DNA from: Lunularia cruciata
Taxonomy: Eukaryota > Streptophyta > Marchantiopsida > Lunulariales > Lunulariaceae
NCBI GenBank assembly: GCA_948567375.1
Contig: OX419757.1
Span: 59,458,001-59,522,000 of the forward strand
Length of the DNA stretch: 64,000 nucleotides
Direction: 5' to 3'
Positions within the stretch are counted from its first letter, which is position 1; every line of letters starts with the position of its first letter. The translations under genes were made by a program, and so were the position numbers. Of this stretch, positions 46,762 through 57,250 are shown in pieces. Under the pieces are notes generated by a model. It was not told the origin of the DNA. It was given only the letters and a program-made list of their open reading frames with translations, and ran no database searches.

Positions 46762-47155
46762 ATACCATACCATATGGTATGGTAATTGGTATTTGAAAAC
46801 ATGAGAACATACATGTTCAAAGCCAATTCAGACTTCATATTCTTACAAAGGACATGGATTTCTTTAGTGATTAAAAAACAAAAAAAACTTATTATCTTGG
46901 ATTCATCAAACCACCAAATTGGTGGTTGAATGCAAGGCATTGATGTAAAACTAAAGTTCTAGTTTCTTCCCTTAATTCTCTATTTTCCTAAAAAACACTA
47001 GCTTCAAGGAAATCCAAATCCAAATCTTCTCCAAAGTCCACATCTTCCTAGATCCATATATCCACCTTGTCCAAAATTTGTGTAGAATTATTCAAATACC
47101 AGCCTGCTTCAACAAAAAGGAATTTCTAGATGGATCATTCTATTGAATTCATTCT

Positions 47156-47217
47156 AGCTTAGTAGAATACTACTAAGCTATACAAGTTCTAAAAGCTTAG
47201 TAGTATTCTACTAAGCT
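47156..47217. repeat. Perfect 24-bp inverted repeat with 14-bp spacer
   Basis: The arm 47156-47179 (agcttagtagaatactacta + agct) is the exact reverse complement of 47194-47217. Each arm is itself almost palindromic, and the second arm is enclosed by agttctaaa/tttagaact. It sits at the 3' end of the Harbinger transposase relic (stop at 47211-47213 on the minus strand). Confidence 0.9.
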
Positions 47218-47744
47218 TTTAGAACTCTTATACAATTTTTGTTGACTAGTCTTGTACAGGAAATACATTGGTTAAAATCAACATTGTCCAACAAGTGTGC
47301 TTGTTTGAAAGATTGCACAAGGTGATACATGTGGACATAACTTGGATCCCCTAATAAATATTGTATGTTGTCAAATAAATTGCATTCACCTTGATGATTC
47401 AATTGAGCCCAAATTGGAGACCTCCTCCAGTATACCATGTCATGATATGATCCTAAAATCTCTAAGTAATCAACAAAATCCAAGTCAATGAACTTGAACT
47501 CCACTATATAACTCCCAAAGAAAGAAACAATAACAAAGCATCAAACTCAAACTCAAACTCAAAAACTGTGAACTCAAGTGTGATAACTCATCAAGAAAGA
47601 AAAAATGACAAAGCAAGAGGAGAAAATACTCATAATATAGAACACTCATATAACACTACCTTACCTCCTACAAAGTGTATTATTCTCCTCTAATCATCAC
47701 AAACTACTTGTACATTGTACATTGGTGTAAAAAAATCCCTTATG
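47211..47744 (-). pseudogene. PIF/Harbinger transposase relic, C-terminal half
   Basis: The 97-residue minus frame 47211-47504 reads ILGSYHDMVYW (GSYHDM at 47437-47454), then YLLGDPSYVHMYHLV with the second catalytic Asp at 47346-47348, and FNQCISCTRLVNKN...VLK. These are the DDE blocks of PIF/Harbinger transposases; where the family has the catalytic Glu, this copy appears to have Lys. Upstream, 47505-47744, a broken frame gives YNVQVVCDD, also typical. The N-terminal half is at 61752-62110, on the far side of element A. Confidence 0.75.
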
Positions 47745-48473
47745 TGTAATACTTTGAGGACAAGAGAAGAGAGAAAACATAGATTTCACACTCAATCATC
47801 TGATGCCCCAAAGGAGCACCTTCTCTGTATTATATAGACAAAGAGGATCTCCTCCAAGGAAGCTCCACCATAGGATTAGGCACACAGATAGGTGACATGT
47901 CAGAAAGCTCCACCCTTGGATTACTTACTTGGGTGGGTGACATGTTGGTCCTGGTCCTATCTAGTTGGTCAAACAAGCTTTGACCAAAGGAAATATTTTA
48001 GAGAATCTTCTTGTAGGAATCTCAAAATCACATGGGTGAGGTACCATTGGAAAGATCTAAATGAAACAAAATAGGGAAGAGGAAAGGCTACATTTCTAAG
48101 GGGAATTTGCACATTTTCAAGGCCTAATTCATCAGTTTAGGCCTCTGAAATTGCCTTCAAAGATTTCAAGCATATTTTGATTCCTACTCTATTAGTAGAA
48201 GTCCCCTTTTGGTGATATGTCTTGCTGATCTATTTAGTCCATCATGTGTAACATCCTTCCAGATGCTACAAAACCAATTCTCACCTTTAAATCATATGTC
48301 TAGTTATTGGTTCTAAGGTTTTCAAGTCTATTTCGGTTTCTACCCTATTAGTAGAACTACTCTTTTGGTGATACTTCTATCTGATCTATTTTTACCATCA
48401 TGTATAACATCATTCCAGATATTACCAAACCAAATTTCACATCTAGATCACATGGCTAGCTCTTGGTATTACA
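47745..48473 (-). repeat. 3' LTR of element A
   Basis: 729 bp, TGTAATAC to GTATTACA, with two U3 repeat units. It is roughly 90% identical by eye to the 5' LTR at 61022 over the parts I compared. Confidence 0.9.
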
Positions 48474-48488
48474 GACCTCCGTCCTTTT
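48474..48488 (-). promoter_or_regulatory. Polypurine tract of element A
   Basis: On the minus strand AAAAGGACGGAGGTC stands directly before the LTR start TGTAATACC, the usual place and composition of the plus-strand primer. Confidence 0.75.
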
Positions 48489-48896
48489 AAGACGCAACGT
48501 CCGGGTTGTGCAACTGTTGCACAAACGCTTGCACCAACACCGGTGCATGTGTCAAATTGGTAGTAGATCCAACTAATGTGAGGTTGGTTATTGATAGCCA
48601 CACCTGATCCCCAACATTGAGCTCCATGTGCCTATAGTATGTATTAGCATACTGCTTTTGTCTATTTTGCACAATTTGTATTTTGTGCTTGGCGCTCTCC
48701 ACACCTTGTTGGATTTTAGAAACAAATGTATTGACTGCATCGACCTTGGTAGCCACCGGATGGATCTTCGTCAAGCTAGAAGGTGTGAAAGGATGTCCAC
48801 CATACATGAGGAAGAACGGAGTGACTTGGGTGGATGCATTCACTGAATTGTTGTAAGTGAATGACACCAACGGGAGTAGGGTGTCTTGTAACACCC
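48487..48896 (-). pseudogene. Integrase C-terminal part of element A
   Basis: The 139-residue frame (48487-48906, its first residues lying in the B LTR) reads DTLLPLVSFTYNNSVNASTQ, then TPFFLMYGGHPF, QNRQKQYANTYYRHMELNVG and DQVWLSITNL. This is the end of the integrase core and the C-terminal domain. It joins the part at 56672-57250 once element B is taken out. No chromodomain is visible: the frame runs into the purine tract. Confidence 0.85.
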
Positions 48897-48923
48897 ATTT
48901 ATGCATGTGTGTGGTATTGTGAT
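48897..48923 (+). repeat. 5' LTR of element B, first part
   Basis: TGTAACACCCATTTATGC and the next bases match the start of the 3' LTR at 55981. The LTR is interrupted by family C copy 3 after gtgat and continues at 52615. Confidence 0.9.
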
Positions 48924-51900
48924 TGTGGTACCCACATTTGTTGTTTTTCTATGGTTAGTAGTGTTTAAGAGATGAAGTAAGCACGGAAAAGTCAAATTGC
49001 GGACAAAGAATGGGCGAAAGTAACTTCGGAGGAAAACCGAAGAAGCTAACATCGGATCCAATGATGGAGGTACTCGGAAGAGGAGTACGCCAGAAAAAGT
49101 CTAAAGATCATCATCTTCGGGTTGGAAGATGCAGGAAAGATGAAGACCGTTTAACAACCTCTGTATGTGGCAAGAAAGTTCATTTCAAGAAACGGCGGGG
49201 GCAGAATAAGCATGTCTTGACAGTGATCGGGAGTGCACGCAAAAGAGAGAAATTCACAAACAAAATTGATTGAAGAATGACTACAATTTGGAGCAATATA
49301 AAATTGTGGCTGCGCAGGGGGAAGTTGAATCCTTTGAGTAAATTTCCAATTGCTTTGAGTAGTCGTCCTGCAGTAATGCGTGTCCAAAAGCCCGTCAAGA
49401 GTGAGATTTTCCAGAACCCTGAGGGAGTTAGAGTGTCTCATCTAGGAGAGGGTCTTATTTTCCAACAGCGTAGAACAAGAGAACAAATCATGGCAAAGAA
49501 GGTGGCCAACGTGCTGGCAGTGAGAGGTTTTGCAATCCGAAGAGTAGATGTAGTAGCTAGAATCGAAGTCTTAGTTAGACTTTGTATTACATTTTTAGCA
49601 TGGAACTGGAATTTCAGTTTCTCGGGAGTGATGGCAGAGATCGCTGCCAGTAATTGTGAGGAGGGTCCCAAGGTGGAAGGGAAGAGAGGCAATCCAGCTC
49701 GATGGACTGAGTTGGATTGGAAGTTAGTATTGGGGAGAGAAGCAAGAGAGCCGACATGGATCACCTTCTATCGGAAGTGTGATGCTGCAGAGGAGACGGC
49801 GGAGATCTGCAACTCATTTTTTGCTCTGAGAACTATGAATGGTAACAAGGTGGAGTCCTATCGGGACCCAATCCGAAGAAGTATCGTGGGGGTGATGATG
49901 GCCATGTTCAAGCCAGAACAAACGACCTATGTGACCATGCAGCAGGTAATCTTTTTCCATCAAATGTTTGCAAGAGTTCCAATTAATTGGGCAAGGTGCT
50001 TTCATCACCAAACGAGGCAGATGGTGGTGAATTGGCAAATGGGCTCGCCACCGCATTATTTTGCACCATTCACAGCTCACTTCTACTTTGGGCTGAATTT
50101 ATTATCCAAAGACGAGCGTCATCGTATGGTGTCTCACATGCACCCCAATTTGAGACGGGAAGCAGACAATAAGGAGCGCCAGTATATGCTACATCTTCAA
50201 GCAAATGACGAGTACTTCGTGAGGACGGGACAATGGAAAATTGAAGACATCACCAGTCCAAAGACAAAGAAGCGCATCAAACCCAAAGAAGCCAAGTCAT
50301 CTCCCATGCAAAGAAAGACTCGGCGGCTGATGTTGAAGACGGCAAAGGGCGTAAAAGAAGCATCATCGAGATTGGAGTCTGAGGAAGAGACTGAGTCGCA
50401 AGAAGAGGACTCGGAAGAAGAGGAGTCCACATTGAAAAGTGAGGAGTCGGGGAGCAAAAGTGATGGAGAACCAGAGGTCCAGCAATTGGCAGCAGTGAGT
50501 GAGGCTTGTCAGACGATGATAGCAAACAAGCCAAGACTAGAAGAGAAGGAGGAGTACCCCGCGGGGCCGAGTTCAAGAGGCCAAGATGAAGACAGTGTTG
50601 ACACAATGAAGATACAAAGATCATGACTTTGGATGAAGGAGTCGATGACGGAGGAGAAGACTCCAGACGAAGATGGCGATAAAGAGGAAGAGAACTTTGG
50701 CAGGATAACATATTTGACAAAGGTGGTCACACCATTGCTTGAGCTGTTGAAAACATCGGAGAGGAATTGCCCAAGATTGTAGGAAGGGGATGAACAAGTT
50801 GTAGGTGGTGAAGCATCTATTGAGTGAAGTGCAGGGGTTGCAGGAGCAACAAGTCCAAAGAAATGAAGAAATTAAAGAACTTCGGAGGGAGGAAGGCTTG
50901 AGAAAGAAAACACTAACCCTGCTACAAGGAAGTTGCGCAGAGAAGGAGAAGGAATTGCAGAAGCAAGCCGGAGAATTGAGGGAGCAGGCAATGTGGCTGA
51001 GCAAAATGAAGGAGGAAGTGAGTGATATGCACATCAAGAATGTTTGTTTGAAGGCGACGACCATCATAATGGAGCAGGAGTTGGAAAGTTTGAAGAAAAG
51101 TGCCGCAGTAAAAGATCAAGCATGGCAGAGAGAGTTGGTGTCCATGCAAGAAGAAGAAGAGCAATTGCAAGAACTTGTCAAGAGCGCGGAACAGCAGAGT
51201 ATGCAATATGCAGAGGAGAAGAAGATGCTCACTGCATAATACAAAGACGAGTTGAAGATGTATCAGGAGGAGTTGAAGGTAGAACGCTCTTGAGAATATG
51301 AATCGGAATCAATAGGAGAAGTTGCAGGGAAATTAAGAGTGATCTTAAGCACAGAGGCTGAAGGGAGATTGGAAGAAGCTTGCCTACATGAGTTGAAATT
51401 ACTTGTGTAGGAGACTCGGAAGCAAAAAGCCAAGGATGTGGACATGAACACATTGCTGATTCGGTTGAGAGAGCGTGTAGATAGGAAAATGTTAGATGTA
51501 GAGAATAATGTTAGTCTTAGATTGGATTTAGTCAATTCGGAGTTAGAGAAAATTCAGAATTGTGTGACAGTGGAGAAGAAATCCGATGTTGCAGAAGTAG
51601 GAATACAAGTATCATCGAACTTGAGGATTGATGCATTAGAGAAGAGTGGGTCAGGAAATAAGAATGTAGATGGATTACCCGTGAGCTCAATTGTAGATTG
51701 TAGTGAAGAAGTCATAGAATTAGTAAAGAAATTAGTAGTATCAGTCATACCCGAAGAAGGTGAAATAGTAGGAAGATCATCGGGTTTGGAAGCCGATGAT
51801 GAGGTAGACATCAGATGGGGATAAAAGTCAATTTTGAGATAGGAAGAGGCAGATATGAAATGATAGACTATCATTTAGGATCTATAGGTAGGAAGAGATG

Positions 51901-52614
51901 TTAGGAAGCGGTGCCTAAGTAGGCAAGTTTGCCGTTTGCTTTAGTATTTAAATGGAGCATTTGCAATATGATGTTATTCATTATTCGAATTTCTGAAGAT
52001 AGATAAAGTGAAGTACTGTTCTCAGTACCTTAAGCTTAATTCCGATTGTCAATTTCATGTTTGTTTTTGTGAGTGTGAGGAGAATTCCAAAGAGCAAGTC
52101 AGTGTGTCTGTGGATGTTGGAATCTGCAGCCTTGATCTTCATTCTGTGTGTTTGATCCTGAGTGAAGTGCATCGGAGCAATGCCTTGACAGGTCTGAGAT
52201 GAATTGTAGTGTTGTTAGTATTCTGCATTGGTGAGTGCAGCATGAAGTTGATGTGAAGCAATTTTGATTGAGGAAGTTGTGCCTTCAGTGGAGGGGTGGA
52301 ACACAATTCTGAGGTGAAATTGGTCTTTGCAGTGAAGTATTGTCTTCGGGAGAATCTGAATCATCACAATCAAGAGTTGTTTGGACAGAATTTACTATGT
52401 TGTGATTATGTGTGTATTCGTGACAAGTTGTCAAGATTGTGAGCTTGTTACTCTCTTTTGGGTGTAGTTTCTACCCAAGAGATTAAAGAAGAAATCAAGA
52501 AGAACTGCAATTGTGACTTTTGACTTCGTATTTGACCAATTCTGGATAGTATCTCTGCGGGAACAAACTTACTGACCCGATTACCGCAAAAGTGATATTT
52601 GTCGGGTTGTCACA
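48924..52614 (+). mobile_element. Family C element, copy 3 (best preserved), TSD GTGAT
   Basis: 3691 bp, TGTGGTACCCACATTTG to GGGTTGTCACA, with perfect GTGAT duplications (48919-48923 and 52615-52619) inside the B LTR, so the ends are exact. About 350 bp of 5' leader precedes the long gene at 49277. The 3' non-coding part (51825-52614) has a TATA-like tatttaaatgg near 51945 and is conserved in all three copies. I see no LTRs and no terminal inverted repeat longer than TGTG/CACA. Confidence 0.9.
49277..51821 (+). pseudogene. Family C long coiled-coil protein gene, copy 3
   Basis: The frame 49277-50626 is open for 449 residues. The N-terminal 300 residues look globular (RGNPARWTELDWKLVLGREA, TWITFYRKCDAAEE, SYRDPIRRSIVGVMMAMFK, TTYVTMQQVIFFHQMF, PHYFAPFTAHFYFGLNLLS). 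Residues ~365-430 are an acidic Ser/Glu-rich linker. After a stop at 50624 and a frame change near 50780, the coiled-coil part continues at 50805-51239 and 51438-51821 with a few stops at Gln or Arg positions. The original was about 850 residues. I recognise no polymerase, integrase, protease or zinc finger. It could be a gag-like protein of a non-autonomous element or a DNA-binding protein of an unknown transposon. Confidence 0.75.
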
Positions 52615-53226
52615 GTGATATTAAGCTTGGTATTACAAGTACTTGAGAGATATCATTTACATAGAGATAAAGGATCGTGCTACATTAGTCATGATTAGCT
52701 AAAGTTAGTCATAGCTAAGATAGAGGGGACCTTACTTTAGAAGAAGTGGAAAAGACAAGCACCACTATTTTGGATTCTATTGTGTTGACTTGGTATTATT
52801 CCTAGGTGTTTGGCTTTGAGGAAAGAATTGAGAGCTCTTGGGCCCGCAAGCCTTTTTGTTTTGGATTCTTCTATAGTCCAAGGATAGCCCATGTGAAGGA
52901 ATCCTTGACTTAGTGGTTGGGTCAAGATAAGATCACATGCTAGTGGAATATGCCCATATGAATGGATGTTCCTATCTACTTTTTGACTTTACTTGACTTT
53001 TAGTCTAGAAACTTGAGTTACTATGGTAATTAGTAACTTTGGTACGTAACTATTTCACAAGTATATACAACTATCTTCCTTTCATTTACAACTATCTCTA
53101 TCTCATTGAGTTCTCTAATGAGCAATGTCTTGAGTCTTGGAGTGTTAGCCTTGGAGGAGTATGATGGAGTTGGGATTCCTTGCCTTCTTAGTCCGTGGTG
53201 CGCTACCATAATAGCCATTAGAGGTT
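52615..53226 (+). repeat. 5' LTR of element B, second part
   Basis: It resumes with gtgatattaagcttggtatt and follows the B LTR to gccattagaggtt, then departs from it. The last ~33 bp and the usual terminus are missing, so a small deletion took the LTR end and perhaps the primer-binding site. Confidence 0.85.
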
Positions 53227-54140
53227 CTATGGAAAATTTTACATAGTCTGCCATTTCTTTAATTTTTAGTGGATTTTTGTGAAAATTTACAAGACAATTC
53301 AATATGTTGTATCCTACTTGTTGACACAAAAATTAGAGAGAGATATTTCTTGAGCAAGGAGTTATAAGTTTTTGAAGTGAGGGGGGTGGTTTTAGACCAA
53401 ATCTGAAATATGTGTGCTGAATAGAAAGGTGTCTAGGCCAAAAAGCTTGATAAAAGAGATCTGAAATTTTGCAAGAAGGAACGACCTGGAGTTTTAATCA
53501 AGAGTAAAAAATTTTAGAGGACTATCATTTACTAATTGAGAGATTTGAGTGAAATTGTGAGGAAGGGTCAATTTTGCAAAGTTGAGATCTCATGCATGAG
53601 GAGTTTGAGAGCAACAAAAAGCAGGTTTGAGTGTTTAGATTCATCTTTGGAACATGGAGGGTCATCAAGAGTGGGAATTGACACTATGCAAGGTTCCACA
53701 AGGGTTTGAGGTGATTGTAGGGGTGGATTTGTGGTAAAGAGAGTTTACAATAGAATTTGAAGAGAGTGTTGAGAGGATCCAAAAACCTACACCGCTCGAA
53801 GAAAGAGTAGTCTAAGTGCTTTCTATGTGGAGAGAAGGGACATAAGGCAATTTCATGTCCATTGACCTTTGAGAGAAATAGATTGAGTGAAAGGAGAGGC
53901 TTACTTGAATTGGGTTTGCATGTTGTACCTTCTTCACCAAGATTGGGAGAGAGAAGATCTAAGACAAAAGAGTTGTGTGAGGTTTGTGGAGTGGAAGGAC
54001 TTCCAAAAAGACATGAGTGTAGTGGAATAAAAGCACTTTTGGAGAAATTGGTGAAGGATCTTGGAGAGAGTCTTAGTACAACTATAGAAATACTATCACC
54101 TTCATCAGCTAGTTCTCAAGATTAGTGATAGAGATAATCT
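53227..54140 (+). pseudogene. gag region of element B
   Basis: A clear CCHC zinc knuckle, CFLCGEKGHKAISC, lies at 53817-53858, in frame with the open stretch 53862-54125, which has a second Cys/His cluster (CEVCGVEGLPKRHEC, near 53979-54020). The part before the knuckle (53330-53800) is poorly readable. Gag packages RNA; the knuckle itself is intact. Confidence 0.7.
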
Positions 54141-55124
54141 TTCAACTATCCAGAAGGGATGCATGCTAGGGAGAGGAAGGCCCTTGCAGCAAGATCTAGA
54201 CCTTACACAATGATGGAGGATATTCTTTTTCACCAAGGAGCAGATGGTCTACTTCAAAGAACACTATGTAAGGAAGAGTCTATCCTACTCATAAAGGAGT
54301 TTTATGAAGGTTTAGTGTGTGGATGACACTTTGCAGGAAAGATGATTGCTTTCAAGATTCTAGATGCAAGTTACCATTGGAGAGAGATTTTCAAGGATTG
54401 TCTTGATTATTGCAAAACTTGTCATGTTTGTGAAGCTATTGCTAGAAAGTCTACATCCACTCCACTACTTAGATCAATTCCATTGCTAGGACCTTTGAGA
54501 AGTGGGGAATTGATTTTGTAGGTCCTCTCAATAGAACCCCACGGAACAATCGGTATATTGTGGTAGTTACTGATTATCTTACCAAGTGGGTGGAGGCTAG
54601 ACCATTGAGGAACAAGAATGAAGATGAAGTTGGTAGATTTCTTTATGAACGCAATATCACTAGGTTTGGATGCCCTTTGGAGTTGATTTCTAGTAGAGGA
54701 GCAGAGTTTACAAGAAGCATTACTACAGCCATGCTAGGACATTCTCTATCACACATAGAGTAACTATATCCTATAAGCCAAATTCCAATGGCTTGGCAGA
54801 GAGAACCAATCAGACCTTGTGCCTGATGTTGGCCAAAGATGCAGAAATGGAGGGGGCTACATCATTGGGACAAGAAGATTCATGCGGTTTTGTAGGAGTA
54901 TAGAACAACCATGAAGACTTTCTACCGGATATTCTCCATTTCAATTGGTATAGGTTATTGAGTCTACCTTACCTATTCACTTTGCTCTTCCTACCTTCCA
55001 AAGTATTCATAGGAGATTGAAGAAAGCACAAGGAGGTGATGTAGAGAAGTCAAGGAAGGATCATCTCATGGAATTGGAGGAGGCAAGAGAAGTTGCTATC
55101 GTTCGAGTGGAGCAAGCCCAAAGG
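54141..55124 (+). pseudogene. Integrase of element B, first part
   Basis: Reading ARERKALAARSRPYTMMEDI leads into the zinc domain (HFAGKMIAFKIL, YHWREIF, then CKTCHVCE near 54415-54437). The core has WGIDFVGPLNRTPRNNRYIV and YLTKWVEARPL. At the second catalytic Asp the copy reads LISSRGAEF, Ser for Asp. The Glu block (PNSNGLAERTNQT) is readable near 54778-54816 in another frame. No reverse transcriptase precedes it. It is cut by a solo D LTR at 55125. Confidence 0.8.
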
Positions 55125-55679
55125 TGTCATGCCATTTGTAGTTCCGCATCTAGTTGCTCGGACACTGGAGTTCCAATGATAGTCGTTAGAGTTATTCTAG
55201 TAGTTTCTCAGGGACTAGTTTCCGACAGTCTGATTTGGTGTTCGGGGTACTGACTTCACGGTGGGGCCCACCATCACTTTGCACCGTTTGCACCGTCGAG
55301 TGTGCCGTCAGCAGGACCGTTAGGGTTCCAGTGCTAGCTCAAGTCCAGGGGGTATAGTTTTGAAGTGAGCTCCAGAGAGCTCACTTCTCTGATGTTGAGC
55401 CTTCGAGTTCTTGGCTATGGTGGACAGAGGCCGGCGAGTGTCACCTGGATTCTCTATGCTTGAGTGGGTGTGGCTTGACTGTAATCAGTGCCCAGTTGTT
55501 GGCAGTTTATAGAGTGACAAATCAAGTACTGATCTGAGTTGAGTTGAGTTGAAACTATTAAGCAATCTGATTATTGTGGCACTTTAGAGTCTATGTATGA
55601 CTTATGTGTGAGTTGTGCTTCTATAGTGTATGATGTTGACAGCAATGTATGTTGTGTAGCGATGTATATACGCACGACA
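55125..55679 (+). repeat. Solo LTR of family D
   Basis: 555 bp from TGTCATGCC to CGCACGACA, flanked by AAAGG (55120-55124) and AAGGG (55680-55684), a duplication with one mismatch. It matches the 3' LTR of element D along its whole length and so shows a second insertion of the methyltransferase-bearing family. Confidence 0.9.
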
Positions 55680-55932
55680 AAGGGAAAAAAAGGAGAGCTA
55701 TGACAAGAGGCAAGGTAAGAAGAAGGTGGAGCCTTTCAACGAAGATGATTGGGTAATGTTGTTTGATTCTATTCAATTCAAGAGAGTGCAAAAGAAGTTT
55801 TTGCCTAAGTACTTTGGACCTTTCATAGTGGAGACGATGTGGGGCAATTATAATTATGATCTCAAGGAGTTGGGAGGAAGACACTTTGATAGGATAAACC
55901 ATGATAAGTTGAAGATGTATTATAGAAAGTAG
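55680..55932 (+). pseudogene. Integrase C-terminus of element B
   Basis: The open stretch 55726-55932 reads PFNEDDWVMLFDSIQFKRVQ, then KKFLPKYFGPFIVETMWGNY and INHDKLKMYYRK, followed by a stop. This is the C-terminal domain of gypsy integrase (the PKYxGPF site); the polyprotein ends here without a chromodomain or PHD finger. A stretch ending cgggagtaaa before 55981 is the purine-tract candidate. Confidence 0.8.
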
Positions 55933-55980
55933 AGAGACCTTCACTTTGAGGACAAAGTGAAAACTTAGTCCGGGAGTAAA

Positions 55981-56671
55981 TGTAACACCTATTTGTGCAT
56001 GTGTGTGGTATTGTGATATTTAGCTTGATATTACAAGTACTTGAGAGATATCATTTATATAGAGATAAAGGATTGTTCTACATTAGTCATGATTAGCTAA
56101 AGTTAGTCATAGCTAAGATAGAGGGGACCTTACTTTAGAAGAAGTGGAAAAGATGAGCACCACTATTTTGGATTCTATTGTGTTGACTTGGTATTATTCC
56201 TAGGTGTTTGGCTTTGAGGAAAGAGTTGAGAGCTATTGGGCCCGCAAGCCTTTCTGTTTTGGATTCTTCTATAGTCCAAGGATAGCCCATGTGAAGGAAT
56301 CCTTGACTTAGTGGTTGGGTCAAGATAAGATCACATGCTAGTGGAATATGCCCATATGAATGGATATTCTTTTCTACTTTTTGACTTTACTTGACTTTTA
56401 GTCTAGTGACTTGAGTTATTATGGTAATTAGTAACTTTGGTATGTAATTATTTTACAAGTATATAAACAAGGGGTGAGGAGGTACTCATCATCCTTTCAT
56501 TTACAACTATCTCTCTCTCATTGAGTTCTCTAATGAGGAATGTCTTGAGTCTTGGAGTGTTGGCCTTGGAGGAGTATGATGGAGTTGGGATTCCTTGCCT
56601 TCTTAGTCCGTGGTGCGCTACCATAATAGCCATCAGAGGTTCATCCTAAGTAAGAGACAGGCTGGCTCACA
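55981..56671 (+). repeat. 3' LTR of element B
   Basis: 691 bp, TGTAACACC to GGCTCACA, the best-preserved B LTR. To its right the minus-strand integrase of element A resumes at once. Confidence 0.9.
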
Positions 56672-57250
56672 GTCCGACCTCTCTTGCTCTTCTAAGGTGA
56701 AGCCGCATAACATGCCTTCAATAGTGCAATTAGCCCGCTTTGTTTGTCCATCTATTTGTGGGTGGTAAGCTGTGGGTATGGCCAACTTGGTTTTGAAGAA
56801 ACCAAAGAGTGTTTGCCAAAACAAACTAGTGAATTGAGTACCTCTATTGGTGATGAGTTCTCGAGACAAGTAATGGTGAGAGAAGACTACATCTAAGTAT
56901 AATTGAGCTAGTTGTGGGGTGGTCACATCCTTGGTGGTAGGGCGTCCATGAATCATTTTGCTGAGTCAATCCATAAAGACCACAATGGAGTCAAACCCTG
57001 AGGTGGTCTTGGGTAATTCACAGATGAGATCCATACTCACCTATTCCCAACGTTGGGCAAGAGTGGGAAGAGGTTGAAGGAGCACTGCAGGAGCTTGATT
57101 AGAAGCTTTGTTTTGTTGACAAAGTAGGCCATTGCACACGTAGTCCATCACATCATTGCTCATCTTGAGCCAATAGTAATGGTGTTGGACTGCATCCAAG
57201 GTCTTGTCCACTTCGACATGATCTGCAATGGCCGAATCATTACATTCCAC
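56672..57250 (-). pseudogene. Integrase zinc domain and core of element A
   Basis: The frame 57041-57250 reads NDSAIADHVEVDKTLDAVQH, then HYYWLKMSNDVMDYVCNGLL and CQQNKA, the HHCC zinc domain with its first His replaced. The frame 56672-56956 has HHYLSRELITNRGTQFTSLF (Asn where the second catalytic Asp is usual) and TAYHPQIDGQTKRANCTIEG (Lys where Glu is usual). At 56672 element B cuts in; the rest is at 48487-48896. Confidence 0.8.

Larger units (their letters stand above)
48897..56671 (+). mobile_element. Element B: deleted Ty3/gypsy element inserted in the integrase of element A
   Basis: B LTRs at both ends (48897-53226, itself interrupted, and 55981-56671). The host integrase halves meet across it with about four bases shared (gtct at the left, gtcc at the right), a worn target duplication. 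The interior has a zinc knuckle and an integrase but no protease, reverse transcriptase or RNase H, so it could move only with helper enzymes. Family C copy 3 sits in its 5' LTR and a solo D LTR in its integrase. LTR identity by eye is about 95%, higher than for element A, as nesting requires. Confidence 0.85.
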
